From NCBI GenBank assembly GCA_947385375.1, contig CANDKR010000002.1, positions 90,959 to 154,958 of the forward strand: a stretch of 64,000 bases of DNA, given 5' to 3'. The notes below the pieces were generated by a model. That model had not been told where the DNA came from and ran no database searches. It saw nothing but the letters and a program-made list of their open reading frames with translations. Positions 18,051 to 27,702 of this stretch are shown piece by piece. This DNA comes from an uncultured Clostridia bacterium. Its GTDB lineage: Bacteria > Bacillota > Clostridia > TANB77 > CAG-508. The translations under genes were made by a program, and so were the position numbers. Position 1 is the first letter of the stretch. Each line of letters starts with the position of its first letter.

Positions 18051-18530
18051 ATGTTTAAAATGTTGAAATTAATTCTTTTAGGGATAATAATTTTTGGTTT
18101 AATAGTATGTATATTTTTTAATATTGCTGGAAGTCCAAAAGATAAAATTATAAATGCATATGATGCTTTTATTCAGAGTTTTGATGGAGCAGGATTAACA
18201 AGCACTTGGAAATTACAAGGAAAAAGGAAATATGGAATTGATAATTATGTTGGAAGTTATGTAGCTGATTACGATAATTACTCTGGCACTGAAACAATAT
18301 TTGGCGGAACTGCTCTGCATAGAAAAAATGGTGATCATATTAAATTAAAAATCAAAGTGCTAAAAGAAACAGGTAATATCAAGGTAATTGCAAAACTAGG
18401 CAATAAGGAATTAACTCTTATAGAAAATACAGGAGAGTATAATGATACTATTTATATTGATGGAATGAGTTATTGTCTTACAATTCAAGCTGAAAATTTT
18501 AAAGGTAGTATTGATATTGTAGCAGAATAA
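18051..18530 (+). CDS. Membrane-anchored small protein of unknown function
   Basis: 159 aa starting at the ATG at 18051, 7 nt after AAAGGAGG. An in-frame ATG at 18018 lacks a ribosome binding site. A single hydrophobic segment (residues 4-24) is followed by an extracytoplasmic domain of about 130 aa rich in Gly, Asp and Tyr (GIDNYVGSYVADYDNYSG). No known motif is seen. It has its own terminator and does not appear to be in an operon. A lipoprotein is unlikely because there is no Cys near the end of the hydrophobic segment. Confidence 0.75.
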   Translation: MFKMLKLILLGIIIFGLIVCIFFNIAGSPKDKIINAYDAFIQSFDGAGLTSTWKLQGKRKYGIDNYVGSYVADYDNYSGTETIFGGTALHRKNGDHIKLKIKVLKETGNIKVIAKLGNKELTLIENTGEYNDTIYIDGMSYCLTIQAENFKGSIDIVAE

Positions 18531-18557
18531 AGTAGTTAAATATGTATTATAGATAAT

Positions 18558-18591
18558 AAAGCGTATAATAATTTAATTTATTATATGCTTT
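18558..18591 (+). terminator. Terminator after the small anchored protein
   Basis: Fourteen-bp AT-rich stem with one G.T wobble (AAAGCGTATAATAA / TTATTATATGCTTT). The T-run after it is short. Confidence 0.6.
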
Positions 18592-18635
18592 ATTTGTGAA
18601 AGAAAGTATTAAATAATTCTAAAAATTTAATAAAA

Positions 18636-18666
18636 TTGTTTCTTTTTTTGAAAATAATGATATAAT
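18636..18666 (+). promoter_or_regulatory. Predicted promoter of the sigma/anti-sigma operon
   Basis: TTGTTT (18636-18641), 19-bp spacer, TATAAT (18661-18666), about 34 bp before the first start codon. Confidence 0.5.
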
Positions 18667-18699
18667 ATTATATAATTATAAAAAATGGAGGAATTTAGT

Positions 18700-18957
18700 T
18701 TGGAAATATATGCATATTTTATATTGGGGATTATTTTAGGCTTGGCGATTGCTGTGTATATTTTTGTAGACAGAGAAGAAAAGATACAAAAAGAAATTGA
18801 ATTGCAACAAAGGATATTTTCTACAAGAAAACTAAACGAGGCTTTAGACAAAGCAGTCAAGATAATGCAATCACGCATAGCTACATTAAATAGAGAGCTT
18901 ACAGAAGAAGAAAAAGATAATATTATCTATGACTGTTATGTAACAAATGATAAATAA
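18700..18957 (+). CDS. Small bitopic membrane protein with cytoplasmic helix
   Basis: 85 aa. One hydrophobic segment near the N-terminus (YAYFILGIILGLAIAVYIF) is followed by a charged, probably helical cytoplasmic part. An ATG at 18685 overlaps the GGAGG box itself, so the TTG at 18700, 7 nt after GGAGG, is the better start. The family is not recognised. It precedes the sigma-factor gene by 15 bp and is likely its operon partner. Confidence 0.7.
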   Translation: MEIYAYFILGIILGLAIAVYIFVDREEKIQKEIELQQRIFSTRKLNEALDKAVKIMQSRIATLNRELTEEEKDNIIYDCYVTNDK

Positions 18958-18972
18958 GAAGAGGGTAAATCT

Positions 18973-19512
18973 ATGGAGTTATTATTAGAAGCTAGAAAAG
19001 GTAATAAGGAAGCTTTTAAAGCAATTACCGAAGATTTAGAAATTAAAATGTATAAGACTGCAAGATGCTATTTTACACTAGAAGAAGATGTTATTAAAGT
19101 TATGCAAATTTCTTTAAAACATTTATTTAAAGAAATAATCAATGTACGAAAAGAAGAACAACTACTTCCACTTGCTATGAAGTTTTTGATTAAACACTGC
19201 GAAGAAATTTATCTGAAAAAAAGCAGAAATACAAAATGGCTTGATTATCTTAAGGATGATGATAATTCTAAAGCGATAGAATATAGAGAATATAGAGCAA
19301 ATTCTATCACAGAAGAATGTATTACATCATTAACTAAAGATTTAAGGCTAATTTCTGTACTTTACTATTATGACGGTCTTGATGTACACCAAATAGCTAC
19401 ACTTTTGAAGAAATCTTCAAAAGATGTTGAAGCTGTTATAGATGTAGCAAGAAACAGATTATTTGAAATTATTTCAGATGAAGGGACGAAGAAATACAAT
19501 GATTATGTCTAA
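18973..19512 (+). CDS. ECF-like sigma factor (divergent)
   Basis: 179 aa. The N-terminus (LLLEARKGNKEAFKAITEDLEIKMYKTARCYF) matches region 2 of ECF sigma factors. The C-terminal part (SLTKDLRLISVLYYYDGLDVHQIATLLKKS-type segment) matches the region 4 helix-turn-helix. Region 2 is divergent, so promoter recognition may be weak or specialised. The next gene overlaps its end and encodes a membrane protein with a short cytoplasmic N-terminus, the usual anti-sigma layout. RBS AGAGGG is about 9 nt upstream. Confidence 0.8.
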   Translation: MELLLEARKGNKEAFKAITEDLEIKMYKTARCYFTLEEDVIKVMQISLKHLFKEIINVRKEEQLLPLAMKFLIKHCEEIYLKKSRNTKWLDYLKDDDNSKAIEYREYRANSITEECITSLTKDLRLISVLYYYDGLDVHQIATLLKKSSKDVEAVIDVARNRLFEIISDEGTKKYNDYV

Positions 19513-20584
19513 TAATGAAAAAGATGAATTTATAAAGCAAAAATTCGCAGAAGATAAACTAATGGTAAGTAGAGAACAAGTTGGTGTTCAAATTAAAAAT
19601 GATATTGATGTAAGCAAGATTAGAATAAGAAAACATACTTATTTAGAAAGATATTTGATGGTACTTTTAGTAGTACTATTATTGATTTCTGTTTTTTGTA
19701 ATATATATTTGATTAAAAACAGAAATGCAAATCCAGAGCTTAAAAATAATGGATTAGCAGACGAATATACACCTAAAAATTTAATATTTGATGTTGATCC
19801 TATTATTAATAAAATAGAAGAAAATAGAGCTATGCAAAATACTACTGTTGTAGATTTAGATACAGACGAAGATGACGAGCTTCCAGCAGATGATGAGAAA
19901 GAAGAAGAAGAGTCTACACCGCCAAAAACAGTTGAGGATACTCCAAGTTCACATGAAATAGATGAAGAAGTTATCGAGAAAGAACTTACGCAATACGCTA
20001 TAACTATTGGTAGATATGGTGATGACGCTAGTGATTTAGAAAAAAATACTATGCTACTTTTAATAGCAAATGATTTTTTCAATAATAGTGTTTCAAAAAG
20101 TACAGGACTTGAACTTTCTTCAAATGGCAAATATGCCATGACAGGAAAAAATGTTCATAAATTTGTTGAAGAATTAACAGGTACGAAAGTTAATGGTTAC
20201 TTACAATCTTTTACAAATTATATGAAGTATAATGTAAATTCAAAATTCTATTCAGCAGGTGTTGATTCGACAAAATTAAATGAAGAAAAATATGAAATAA
20301 CATCAATGAAAGTTACAGAAGGCAGCACAGCTGGAGAATATAAAGTTATAGGTAATATAAATAAAAAATCACAAATAGAAATTGTGGAAAAAGCCAATAC
20401 AAGAGTTGAAGATATAGAAGCAAATTACTCTTTTGAAGCAACTTTGGTAGAAAATAGTAATTACACTTATGTTCAATATCAAATTAAAGATTTTGTAACA
20501 GAATTAAGACCAGGAGACGAAGACAATATCATTAGATTAGTTGGTATTACTGAACAAGCAGAGGAAAATGCAAAAAAGAAATAA
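19499..20584 (+). CDS. Probable anti-sigma factor, single-pass membrane protein
   Basis: 361 aa from the ATG at 19499, overlapping the sigma gene by 14 bp; AAGGGA lies upstream, whereas the ATG at 19463 is deep inside the sigma gene. A short cytoplasmic N-terminus (about 45 aa) precedes one membrane helix (YLMVLLVVLLLISVFCNIYLI). A very acidic Asp/Glu/Pro linker follows, then an extracytoplasmic domain of about 200 aa of unknown fold. Position and topology fit an anti-sigma factor, but no zinc-binding (HxxxCxxC) motif is present, so this rests on context. Confidence 0.75.
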   Translation: MIMSNNEKDEFIKQKFAEDKLMVSREQVGVQIKNDIDVSKIRIRKHTYLERYLMVLLVVLLLISVFCNIYLIKNRNANPELKNNGLADEYTPKNLIFDVDPIINKIEENRAMQNTTVVDLDTDEDDELPADDEKEEEESTPPKTVEDTPSSHEIDEEVIEKELTQYAITIGRYGDDASDLEKNTMLLLIANDFFNNSVSKSTGLELSSNGKYAMTGKNVHKFVEELTGTKVNGYLQSFTNYMKYNVNSKFYSAGVDSTKLNEEKYEITSMKVTEGSTAGEYKVIGNINKKSQIEIVEKANTRVEDIEANYSFEATLVENSNYTYVQYQIKDFVTELRPGDEDNIIRLVGITEQAEENAKKK

Positions 20585-20616
20585 TCTTAAGAAATATTAA
20601 ATTTTTGTAAATGTAC

Positions 20617-20645
20617 TAGACAAAAATTTCAATATTAGTTACAAT
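20617..20645 (+). promoter_or_regulatory. Predicted promoter of the phosphodiester glycosidase gene
   Basis: TAGACA (20617-20622), 17-bp spacer, TACAAT (20640-20645). Confidence 0.55.
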
Positions 20646-20685
20646 AGATATTGTCGAAAAAAAGAAAAAAGAGGTATGAAAAATA

Positions 20686-21834
20686 ATGGAAAAAGAAACT
20701 AACAAAAGACCTGCTACAAAACCAAGTAGTAGCAATAGTAATAATAGAAAGAAAAAACAAGGTAAAGGAAATGGTGGAAAAGTAAAAACTGTATTTACAG
20801 TATTATTTATATTAGGAACTATTGGAATATTTTCAGTATTATTCTTATTATATGGACCATTTTCAGCTTTTAGAGATTGGTATATAACAACAGCTATGAC
20901 AACAATGACACATCAATACTTAGCAACTTGGTTTTTTGATGATGATGTAATAGAGCACGTATTAAATAACAACCAAATCATTGAAACAGATAAAATTTCA
21001 AACCCAGATTTGATTGACAAGAGTTTAGCAAACAAGACTACATACGAAAATGAATATGAAAGACAAATATTAGAACGTGATGAAAAAAATAATGATTATA
21101 AAATCATTGAAATAAAAGGTAAAGGATATTCAGGATATTTAGTTGCTATATACGAGCCAGAAAGAATTAAAACAGTTGTAACTAAAAAACTAGGAACATC
21201 AGGACAATACTTAACAAAAATGGCAGCAGACAATGATGCTTTAATTGCTATTAATGGTGGTGGATTTGATGATCCAAACTTTAATAGTACAGGTGGTTCA
21301 CCACTTGGATTAACAATTTGTAGTGGAAAAGAAGCTACATCAAAATCTTATTCTGGTGCCGGTGGAATTATCGGATTTGATAAAGATGATAGATTACTTT
21401 TAGGAAAAATGACAACATCACAAGTAACAAAAGCAAATATTCGTGATTGTGTTACTTTCGGACCATTCTTAATAGTAGATGGTGTTCCATCTAAAGTTTT
21501 AGGTAATGGTGGTTGGGGTTCTGCTCCAAGATCAGCAATTGGACAAAGAAAAGATGGTATTGTACTATTCTTAGTTGTAGATGGAAGAACAGTTACAAGA
21601 CCAGGTGCTGATATGGACGACTTAATAGAAGTTATGCAAAGATATGGTGCTATAAATGCTGCTAACTTAGATGGTGGTACATCAAGCGTATTAGTAGTAA
21701 ATGATACAATTGTAAATGACCCAATTGATAGCACAGGTGCCCATAAGACAAGACCTATTGCAACAGGATTTGTACTTACAAAAGACGATAGTGATGACGG
21801 TGATCGCACATTAGTAGAAGATAAATTAAAATAA
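20686..21834 (+). CDS. NAGPA/phosphodiester glycosidase-domain envelope protein
   Basis: 382 aa. A basic Lys/Ser/Asn-rich cytoplasmic head (residues 1-35) and one membrane helix (about 36-60) precede an extracytoplasmic domain. This domain has the DUF2233/NAGPA hallmarks AINGGGFDD, TFGPFLIVDG, PRSAIGQRKDG, VDGRT and NLDGGTSSVLV. Relatives cleave phosphodiester-linked sugars, in bacteria probably on exopolysaccharide or teichoic-acid-type polymers. It has its own promoter and terminator and lies next to a VanW-family gene, consistent with a cell-wall role. Confidence 0.9.
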   Translation: MEKETNKRPATKPSSSNSNNRKKKQGKGNGGKVKTVFTVLFILGTIGIFSVLFLLYGPFSAFRDWYITTAMTTMTHQYLATWFFDDDVIEHVLNNNQIIETDKISNPDLIDKSLANKTTYENEYERQILERDEKNNDYKIIEIKGKGYSGYLVAIYEPERIKTVVTKKLGTSGQYLTKMAADNDALIAINGGGFDDPNFNSTGGSPLGLTICSGKEATSKSYSGAGGIIGFDKDDRLLLGKMTTSQVTKANIRDCVTFGPFLIVDGVPSKVLGNGGWGSAPRSAIGQRKDGIVLFLVVDGRTVTRPGADMDDLIEVMQRYGAINAANLDGGTSSVLVVNDTIVNDPIDSTGAHKTRPIATGFVLTKDDSDDGDRTLVEDKLK

Positions 21835-21839
21835 ATTTT

Positions 21840-21864
21840 AGCTCTGGATTTTTCCAGAGCTTTT
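21840..21864 (+). terminator. Terminator after the NAGPA-domain gene
   Basis: Nine-bp stem AGCTCTGGA / TCCAGAGCT with a TTTT loop and T4. Confidence 0.9.
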
Positions 21865-21932
21865 CTATTGATTTATGAAATGATATATAATATAATGTGA
21901 AAGGAAAAATAATAATATAAAAAGGAAAAAAT

Positions 21933-23513
21933 ATGTCAGATTTTAGACTTGCAAAAAATAAGAACATAGTGAAAATGTTTAGAAGAGATAATACTTTATT
22001 CATTTACGTAATAATGGTAGCAATAGCTATTGGTATAGTTTTAGCTAGCTTTTTTGCGTTTTATAGAAATCATATAAACAGCAATACTATCCAATCTGGT
22101 GTATTTATTAAAGGTACAAACGTATCTGGACTTACTAAAGCTGAGGCTTGTAAAAAAATAGAGGAAAACTTAAAAAGTCAAATGAATGAATGTATAGTCC
22201 TTACTTATAAGAACTATAATTATAATGTAGCAATTGAACAAATTGAAGCAGAATTTGATGTTGAGGCTTCTGTGGACTTTGCATATAATATAGCAAGAAC
22301 AGGTTCATTAATGCAAAATGTTAAAGATTATATTGCAGTACTTATGACACATATAGATATTGACCCAATTTTGAAATATAATGAACAAGCTCTTAGAGAT
22401 TATATAGTAGATATTGAAGCCAAGTTACCAGACCAATTAGAACAAAGTAGTTATTACTTAGAAGATGATGACGAGCTTATCATAACAAATGGTGTAAATG
22501 GAGCAGGAATATATGTTGAAGATTTAGAAAAAACTATACTATCAGCACTTCAAGATATAAGTTATAGTCATCAATATATTGAAATTCCAACCTATGTAAA
22601 ATATCCTGACCCTATTGATGTAGAAAGTATCCATGACGATATTTATGTTGAAACACAAGACGCATATTTTATGAAAGAGCCAGAATATATGGTATATCCA
22701 CATGTGGTAGGTGTAGATTTTAATGTAGGTGCTGTTCAAGAATATATTAACGAAAACCCTGATTTTACAGATTATAAAATATCTTTGACATTAACTAAGC
22801 CAGAGGTACTTACAGATGATATAGGAATGGAAGCTTTTCCACACAGACTTGCAAGCTATACAACAGAATATGTAAATAACCCTAACAGAACAACAAACTT
22901 AAGGCTTGCCTCTAATAAGATAGACGGTACAGTTATAATGCCTGGAGATGTGTTTTCTTTTAACAAAGTTGTAGGAAAAAGGACAAGAGCAGCGGGATAT
23001 AAGGACGCAGCTATTTTCCAAGATGGAGGCGTAACAGATGGACTAGCTGGTGGTATTTGTCAAATTTCTAGTACTTTATATAATGCAGCTCTTTATGCAG
23101 ATATGACAATGACTTCAAGAAGGAATCATATGTTTATACCATCTTATGTAGAAGGCGGAAGAGACGCAACAGTTGTATGGGGTTCAACGGATTTTAGATT
23201 TAGAAACGATAGAAATTATCCAATAAAAATAGAGTCTAGTGTAGAAAATGGAGAAGCAACAATTTCTATTTATGGTTTAAGAAGAGAGACGGAATACGAT
23301 ATTTCAATTGAAACATCCAAAGTAAGAACTATCAAATACTCAACTGAATATAAGAAAAAATCAGGATATTCAAGTGGAGAAGTGATTCAAGGTGGAGTAA
23401 ATGGTTCTGTTTGGGATTCTTGGAGAGTTTATAAACAAGATGGACAAGTAGTAAAGAAAGAAAAATTATATCGTGACACATATAGTGCACAAAACAGAAT
23501 TATTGCAAAATAG
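21933..23513 (+). CDS. VanW/YoaR-family membrane-anchored wall protein
   Basis: 526 aa. A membrane helix at about residues 26-46 precedes two repeats of the putative peptidoglycan-binding domain found before VanW domains (about 55-300). The VanW core holds the typical FNKVVGKRTRAAGYKDA, GGICQISSTLYNAAL, and GRDATVVWGSTDFRFRN segments (about 330-450). The final part resembles a G5-like module. Relatives occur beside vancomycin resistance genes and broadly in Firmicutes; the biochemical role is unknown. RBS AAGGAAAA is 5 nt upstream. It is followed by trmB after 10 bp. Confidence 0.9.
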   Translation: MSDFRLAKNKNIVKMFRRDNTLFIYVIMVAIAIGIVLASFFAFYRNHINSNTIQSGVFIKGTNVSGLTKAEACKKIEENLKSQMNECIVLTYKNYNYNVAIEQIEAEFDVEASVDFAYNIARTGSLMQNVKDYIAVLMTHIDIDPILKYNEQALRDYIVDIEAKLPDQLEQSSYYLEDDDELIITNGVNGAGIYVEDLEKTILSALQDISYSHQYIEIPTYVKYPDPIDVESIHDDIYVETQDAYFMKEPEYMVYPHVVGVDFNVGAVQEYINENPDFTDYKISLTLTKPEVLTDDIGMEAFPHRLASYTTEYVNNPNRTTNLRLASNKIDGTVIMPGDVFSFNKVVGKRTRAAGYKDAAIFQDGGVTDGLAGGICQISSTLYNAALYADMTMTSRRNHMFIPSYVEGGRDATVVWGSTDFRFRNDRNYPIKIESSVENGEATISIYGLRRETEYDISIETSKVRTIKYSTEYKKKSGYSSGEVIQGGVNGSVWDSWRVYKQDGQVVKKEKLYRDTYSAQNRIIAK

Positions 23514-23523
23514 AGGAAAAACA

Positions 23524-24189
23524 ATGAGAATTAGAAGAAAGAAATGGGCTGAAAAAGAGCTACAAGAAGCAAAATTTTATATTGATAAACCTGAAGTAAA
23601 TAAAGGAAAATGGAATAAGTATTTTTCTAAAGAGCAACCAATATATGTTGAACTTGGCTGTGGAAAAGGCATTTTTATAGCAACTTTAGCTAAGAAACAT
23701 AACAATATAAATTACATTGCAGTCGATATGATAGAAGCAATGCTTGGGCTTTCAAAGCGAAATATAGAAGAAGCATATAATTTTGAATACCCAGAAAACT
23801 TAGCGTTAATTAGAGCAAATGTGGAACTTATAGACAATGTTTTTGGTGATGGAGATAAAGTAGATAGAATTTATATTAACTTCTGTAATCCTTGGCCAAA
23901 AGCTAAACATAATAAAAGAAGATTAACACACACAAGGCAGTTAGAAAAATATAAAACTTTCTTAAAAGAAAATGGAGAAATTTATTTTAAGACAGATGAT
24001 GACGAGCTTTTTGAAGCAAGTTTAGAATATTTTAAAGAAGCTGGATTTAAAATAGATAAAATAACGTACGACCTTCATAAAGAAGCAATTTTTGAAGAAA
24101 ATATTGAAACAGAACATGAAAAAATGTTTTCAGCAGAAGGTATTAAAATAAAGGCATTAATTGCTGTGAATAACCTTACAAAATCTTAA
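23524..24189 (+). CDS. trmB: tRNA (guanine-N7)-methyltransferase
   Basis: Class I SAM-dependent enzyme making m7G46 in tRNA; 221 aa. The SAM motif is YVELGCGKGIF, followed by YIAVDMI. The family signature INFCNPWPKAKHNKRRLTH contains the NxxDPWP-like motif (here CNPWP). The C-terminal EHEKMF is also typical. A longer frame from 23473 overlaps vanW by 40 bp, but the conserved MRIRRKKW start at 23524 follows GAGGAAAA. It is probably co-transcribed with the VanW gene. Confidence 0.95.
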   Translation: MRIRRKKWAEKELQEAKFYIDKPEVNKGKWNKYFSKEQPIYVELGCGKGIFIATLAKKHNNINYIAVDMIEAMLGLSKRNIEEAYNFEYPENLALIRANVELIDNVFGDGDKVDRIYINFCNPWPKAKHNKRRLTHTRQLEKYKTFLKENGEIYFKTDDDELFEASLEYFKEAGFKIDKITYDLHKEAIFEENIETEHEKMFSAEGIKIKALIAVNNLTKS

Positions 24190-24254
24190 GATTATTTTAA
24201 GGTTATACATATACAATTCAAATAGATTAAAAATATATAAGGAGGACTAGAGCT

Positions 24255-25400
24255 TTGATAGAAGTAAAAAATGTCAGTAAAAAGTATGGTAAGTTTTATG
24301 CTGTAAGAGACATAAGCTTTACAATCAAAGAAGGCGAAATAGTAGGCTTTTTAGGACGTAATGGTGCTGGTAAATCAACAACTATGAATATGATTACTGG
24401 TTTCATTGAGCCTAGCGAAGGTACTATTATCGTAAATGGCTATGATGTAGACAGAAAGCCAAAAAAAGTAAAGGAACAAATTGGTTATATGCCAGAAGGG
24501 ACACCACTTTACTATGATTTAACAGTAAAAGAGTTTGTTAGTTATATGGCAGAACTTAAATTAATTCCTAGAAAAGAGCGTAAAGCAGCAGTAGCTAAAG
24601 CCATCGAAGAAACTGGCTTAGAAAAAGTTCAAAACAAATTAACTAAAAATTTATCAAGAGGTTACAAACAGAGGGTAAGTATGGCAGGTGCAATTGTTGG
24701 TGACCCTAAAATACTAATTTTAGATGAACCTACAGTAGGACTAGACCCTAAACAAGTAATCGAAATAAGAGAACTTATTAAGTCTTTCAGAAAAAATCAC
24801 ACAGTTATCTTAAGTTCACACATACTTTCAGAAGTTAGCCAAATCTGTGAGAAAGTCATTATCATAGATAAGGGAGAGGTAGTCGCAGTCGATACACCTA
24901 ATAATCTTGAGAAAGAGGCAGTAGGTGATAAGGAAATTTTAAGACTAACTGTTGAAGACGAAAATGACAAATTTGAAACTATCAAGGAGTCTATTTCTAA
25001 TATTAAAGAGATTAAGTTTGTCAGAACAAATGATGATAAATCAAAAGAATATGTTATAGAAACAAATTCAGATGAAGATATTAGAAAAGTTATGTTTAGT
25101 AAATGTGCTGAACTTGGAGTTGTTATTTTAGAAATGAAGAAAGATACAGCTTCATTAGAAGATGCGTTTATTAAAATCGTTGAAGATAGACCAGAATATA
25201 GCGAAAAAGAAATTGAAAAACAAGAATATGAAAAAGAACTTGAAGGGTTAAGACAAGAACTTACAGAAAAGAAAGAAGAAAAAGAGTTTAGAAAACAAGC
25301 TAAAAAAGAAGAAAAGGCTCGTAAGAAAGCTCAAAAAGAAGAGAGAAAAGCTAGTAAAGAGGCTAGTAAAGAAGAAAACAAAGAAGGAGGAGATAAATAA
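24255..25400 (+). CDS. ABC transporter ATP-binding protein of a Gld-type exporter
   Basis: 381 aa. Walker A GRNGAGKST, signature LSRGYKQRV, Walker B ILILDEP, D-loop VGLDPKQ and H-loop SSH are present in the first 230 residues. A C-terminal extension ends in about 65 Lys/Glu-rich residues expected to be helical, unusual for the family. The start is TTG at 24255, 8 nt after GGAGGA. The stop overlaps the next ATG (TAATG). With the next two genes it forms a GldA-GldF-GldG-type exporter, which outside Bacteroidetes has no link to gliding; the substrate is unknown. Confidence 0.93.
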   Translation: MIEVKNVSKKYGKFYAVRDISFTIKEGEIVGFLGRNGAGKSTTMNMITGFIEPSEGTIIVNGYDVDRKPKKVKEQIGYMPEGTPLYYDLTVKEFVSYMAELKLIPRKERKAAVAKAIEETGLEKVQNKLTKNLSRGYKQRVSMAGAIVGDPKILILDEPTVGLDPKQVIEIRELIKSFRKNHTVILSSHILSEVSQICEKVIIIDKGEVVAVDTPNNLEKEAVGDKEILRLTVEDENDKFETIKESISNIKEIKFVRTNDDKSKEYVIETNSDEDIRKVMFSKCAELGVVILEMKKDTASLEDAFIKIVEDRPEYSEKEIEKQEYEKELEGLRQELTEKKEEKEFRKQAKKEEKARKKAQKEERKASKEASKEENKEGGDK

Positions 25401-26080
25401 TGTTAGCAATACTAAAAAAAGAATTTAAAAGTTATTTACTATCTCCGATAGGATATATATTTGTAGGATTATTTATCCTTATGTTTAGTATATTTTTTAT
25501 GGTAACAAAATTTAATTATTCAGTATTAAATTTTGAGTACCTATTTTACAATGGTGCTACAATTCTTACTTTTATAACACCAGTGCTTACAATGAGAATG
25601 TTCTCAGAAGAAAGAAAAAATGGTACAGAGCAACTTATACTTACTTCTCCAAGAAGTATTACATCAGTAGTACTTGGAAAGTTTTTTGCAGCAGCTCTTA
25701 TAATGCTTATAACAGAAGCACTTACATTTATGTATTTTGGAATACTTAAATATTTTGGTGATCCATCAATAATGGTGGCACTTTCAACACTTGGAGGATT
25801 CTTCCTATTAGCACTTGCATATATTTCTTTTGGTATGTTTGCTTCAAGCTTAACAGAAAATCAAATTATTGCTTGTGTATTAACAATAGGTGTATTTATA
25901 GCAATGTGGTTTTTACCAAACTTAGTGCCAGCATTAGCACCATTTTCATTAATTAATATGTTTGATAAATTCCCATCAGGAGTTATTTCAATAACAGAAG
26001 TGATTACTTATATAACATTCACAATATTGTGTGTATTACTTACAATTATTGTGTTACAAAGAAGAAAAAGCGTAAAATAG
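25400..26080 (+). CDS. ABC-2 type permease (GldF-like)
   Basis: 226 aa with six hydrophobic segments. The family-typical opening MLAILKKEFKSYLLSPIGYIF and the EERKNGTEQLILTSP loop identify the ABC-2 permease associated with Gld-type ATPases. Translationally coupled to the ATPase gene, with AAGGAGG inside the preceding reading frame, and followed by the auxiliary protein 13 bp later. Confidence 0.93.
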   Translation: MLAILKKEFKSYLLSPIGYIFVGLFILMFSIFFMVTKFNYSVLNFEYLFYNGATILTFITPVLTMRMFSEERKNGTEQLILTSPRSITSVVLGKFFAAALIMLITEALTFMYFGILKYFGDPSIMVALSTLGGFFLLALAYISFGMFASSLTENQIIACVLTIGVFIAMWFLPNLVPALAPFSLINMFDKFPSGVISITEVITYITFTILCVLLTIIVLQRRKSVK

Positions 26081-26093
26081 GAGGAAAGTTTAA

Positions 26094-27641
26094 ATGAATG
26101 ATAATGAAGAAAAAGCTATTATTGAAAAGCCAAAGCCAAAGAAAAGCATAAAAGAAACGATAACTCTTATGATACGTAAAAGATGGCTTACTAGTACTAC
26201 ACAAACTTTGATTTTAGTATTTGTGTTATGTGCAGCTTTTCTAGCAATAAATTTATATTGCCAAAGTATAGAATTGCCTGAAATAGATGTTACAGAAAAT
26301 AAAATTTATACTTTGTCAGATAGTTCAAAAGATGCAATTAAGAAAATAAATAAAGATGTAAAAATATATGCTTATGGTTATGAAGAAAATGCTAATTTAA
26401 TTTCATTAATAAAACAATATATTGCTGAAAATAATCATATTAGCTATGAGCTTCTTTCAGAAGAATCAAATCTTGCAAAAGTTCAAGAATATGAACTAAG
26501 TCAAGGATATCAAATAGTAATCTTAGAATCAGGAGAGTCTAAGAAGGTTATAGATGCTTCTTATGAATTCTATTCTTATGATTATGAAATTGGTCAAAAG
26601 GTAGATTTAACAGAGCAAACTCTTACTAATTCATTACTTGGAATTACAGCAGATGTAAAACCAAAAGTATATTTTACAACAGGACATACAGAATATGATT
26701 TACAAGGTGAGCTTGGAGTATTATCTACTTATTTAACTAACGAGTCATATCAGCCAGAAGCACTTAACTTATTAACAGCTGGAAGTATCCCAGAAGATTG
26801 TAATTTATTAGTTATAATGTCACCAGTTAAAGACTTTATGGAAGCAGAAGTAAATGCAATTTTAGATTATATTAATAAAGGTGGAAATATAGTTATTACT
26901 TCTGATGTTGGAAATTTAGATGAAAGCTATGCAAATTTATCTAAAATATATGAAGCCTATGGTGTAACAATGGACAACAAAGGATATGTTTATGAGACAG
27001 AAGCAGGAAGAACAGCAGCAAATTATCCAAATATCTTTACACCAGTTATTGTACCAGGAAATGAAATTACAGAAGATATTTATTCATCAAATGGTGGCTT
27101 ATGGTTAATATATGCAGGTAGATTAAAATTCAAAACAGAAGAAGAATTAGCAGCAATGAATGTAACAAGACAAGATTTATTAACATCATCTGAAAATGCA
27201 ATGTTTGTTAATGATATTTCACAAGATGTTACAGCCGCTGCTCAGTCTGCTGAAAAGGGACAATCAACAATTGCTTCATTGTTGACAAAAACTATAACAC
27301 CAGCAACAGAAAAGACAGAAACAGAGGAAGCAAAAGAAGCAGTAGAATCAAAATTGGTAATTATTGCAAATTCAAGCTTTATAACAGATTATAAAGTAGA
27401 GCAATTAGATTCAAACTATCCAGTGTCTTACTTAGGTAATAACAAAGACTTTATGTTAAACTCAATTTCAGCTTTAACAGATAGAGAAGATACTATCAAA
27501 ATAAGAAAAGATATGTCAACATCAACATATCAACCAACACAAGAAGAACATACAGTAGTTGTTATAATTATATTTGCAGTACCAGTTATAATTATCTTAG
27601 CAGGTATTATAGTATGGAATATTAGAAGAAGAAAAAGATAA
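26094..27641 (+). CDS. GldG-like ABC auxiliary membrane protein
   Basis: 515 aa. One helix near the N-terminus (TLILVFVLCAAFLAINLYC) and one at the C-terminus (VVVIIIFAVPVIIILAGII) flank a large extracytoplasmic region. That region matches the ABC_transp_aux/GldG pattern, with DVTENKIYTLSDSSK near its start and the YFTTGHTEYDL and LLVIMSP segments of the Rossmann-like domain. It completes the three-gene exporter; RBS AGGAGG is 8 nt before the ATG. Confidence 0.9.
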   Translation: MNDNEEKAIIEKPKPKKSIKETITLMIRKRWLTSTTQTLILVFVLCAAFLAINLYCQSIELPEIDVTENKIYTLSDSSKDAIKKINKDVKIYAYGYEENANLISLIKQYIAENNHISYELLSEESNLAKVQEYELSQGYQIVILESGESKKVIDASYEFYSYDYEIGQKVDLTEQTLTNSLLGITADVKPKVYFTTGHTEYDLQGELGVLSTYLTNESYQPEALNLLTAGSIPEDCNLLVIMSPVKDFMEAEVNAILDYINKGGNIVITSDVGNLDESYANLSKIYEAYGVTMDNKGYVYETEAGRTAANYPNIFTPVIVPGNEITEDIYSSNGGLWLIYAGRLKFKTEEELAAMNVTRQDLLTSSENAMFVNDISQDVTAAAQSAEKGQSTIASLLTKTITPATEKTETEEAKEAVESKLVIIANSSFITDYKVEQLDSNYPVSYLGNNKDFMLNSISALTDREDTIKIRKDMSTSTYQPTQEEHTVVVIIIFAVPVIIILAGIIVWNIRRRKR

Positions 27642-27702
27642 TTAACATAAAATGTAACATTTTTAATAGAAAAAGCATTAAATAGCTATGAGGTGAAAGA
27701 AA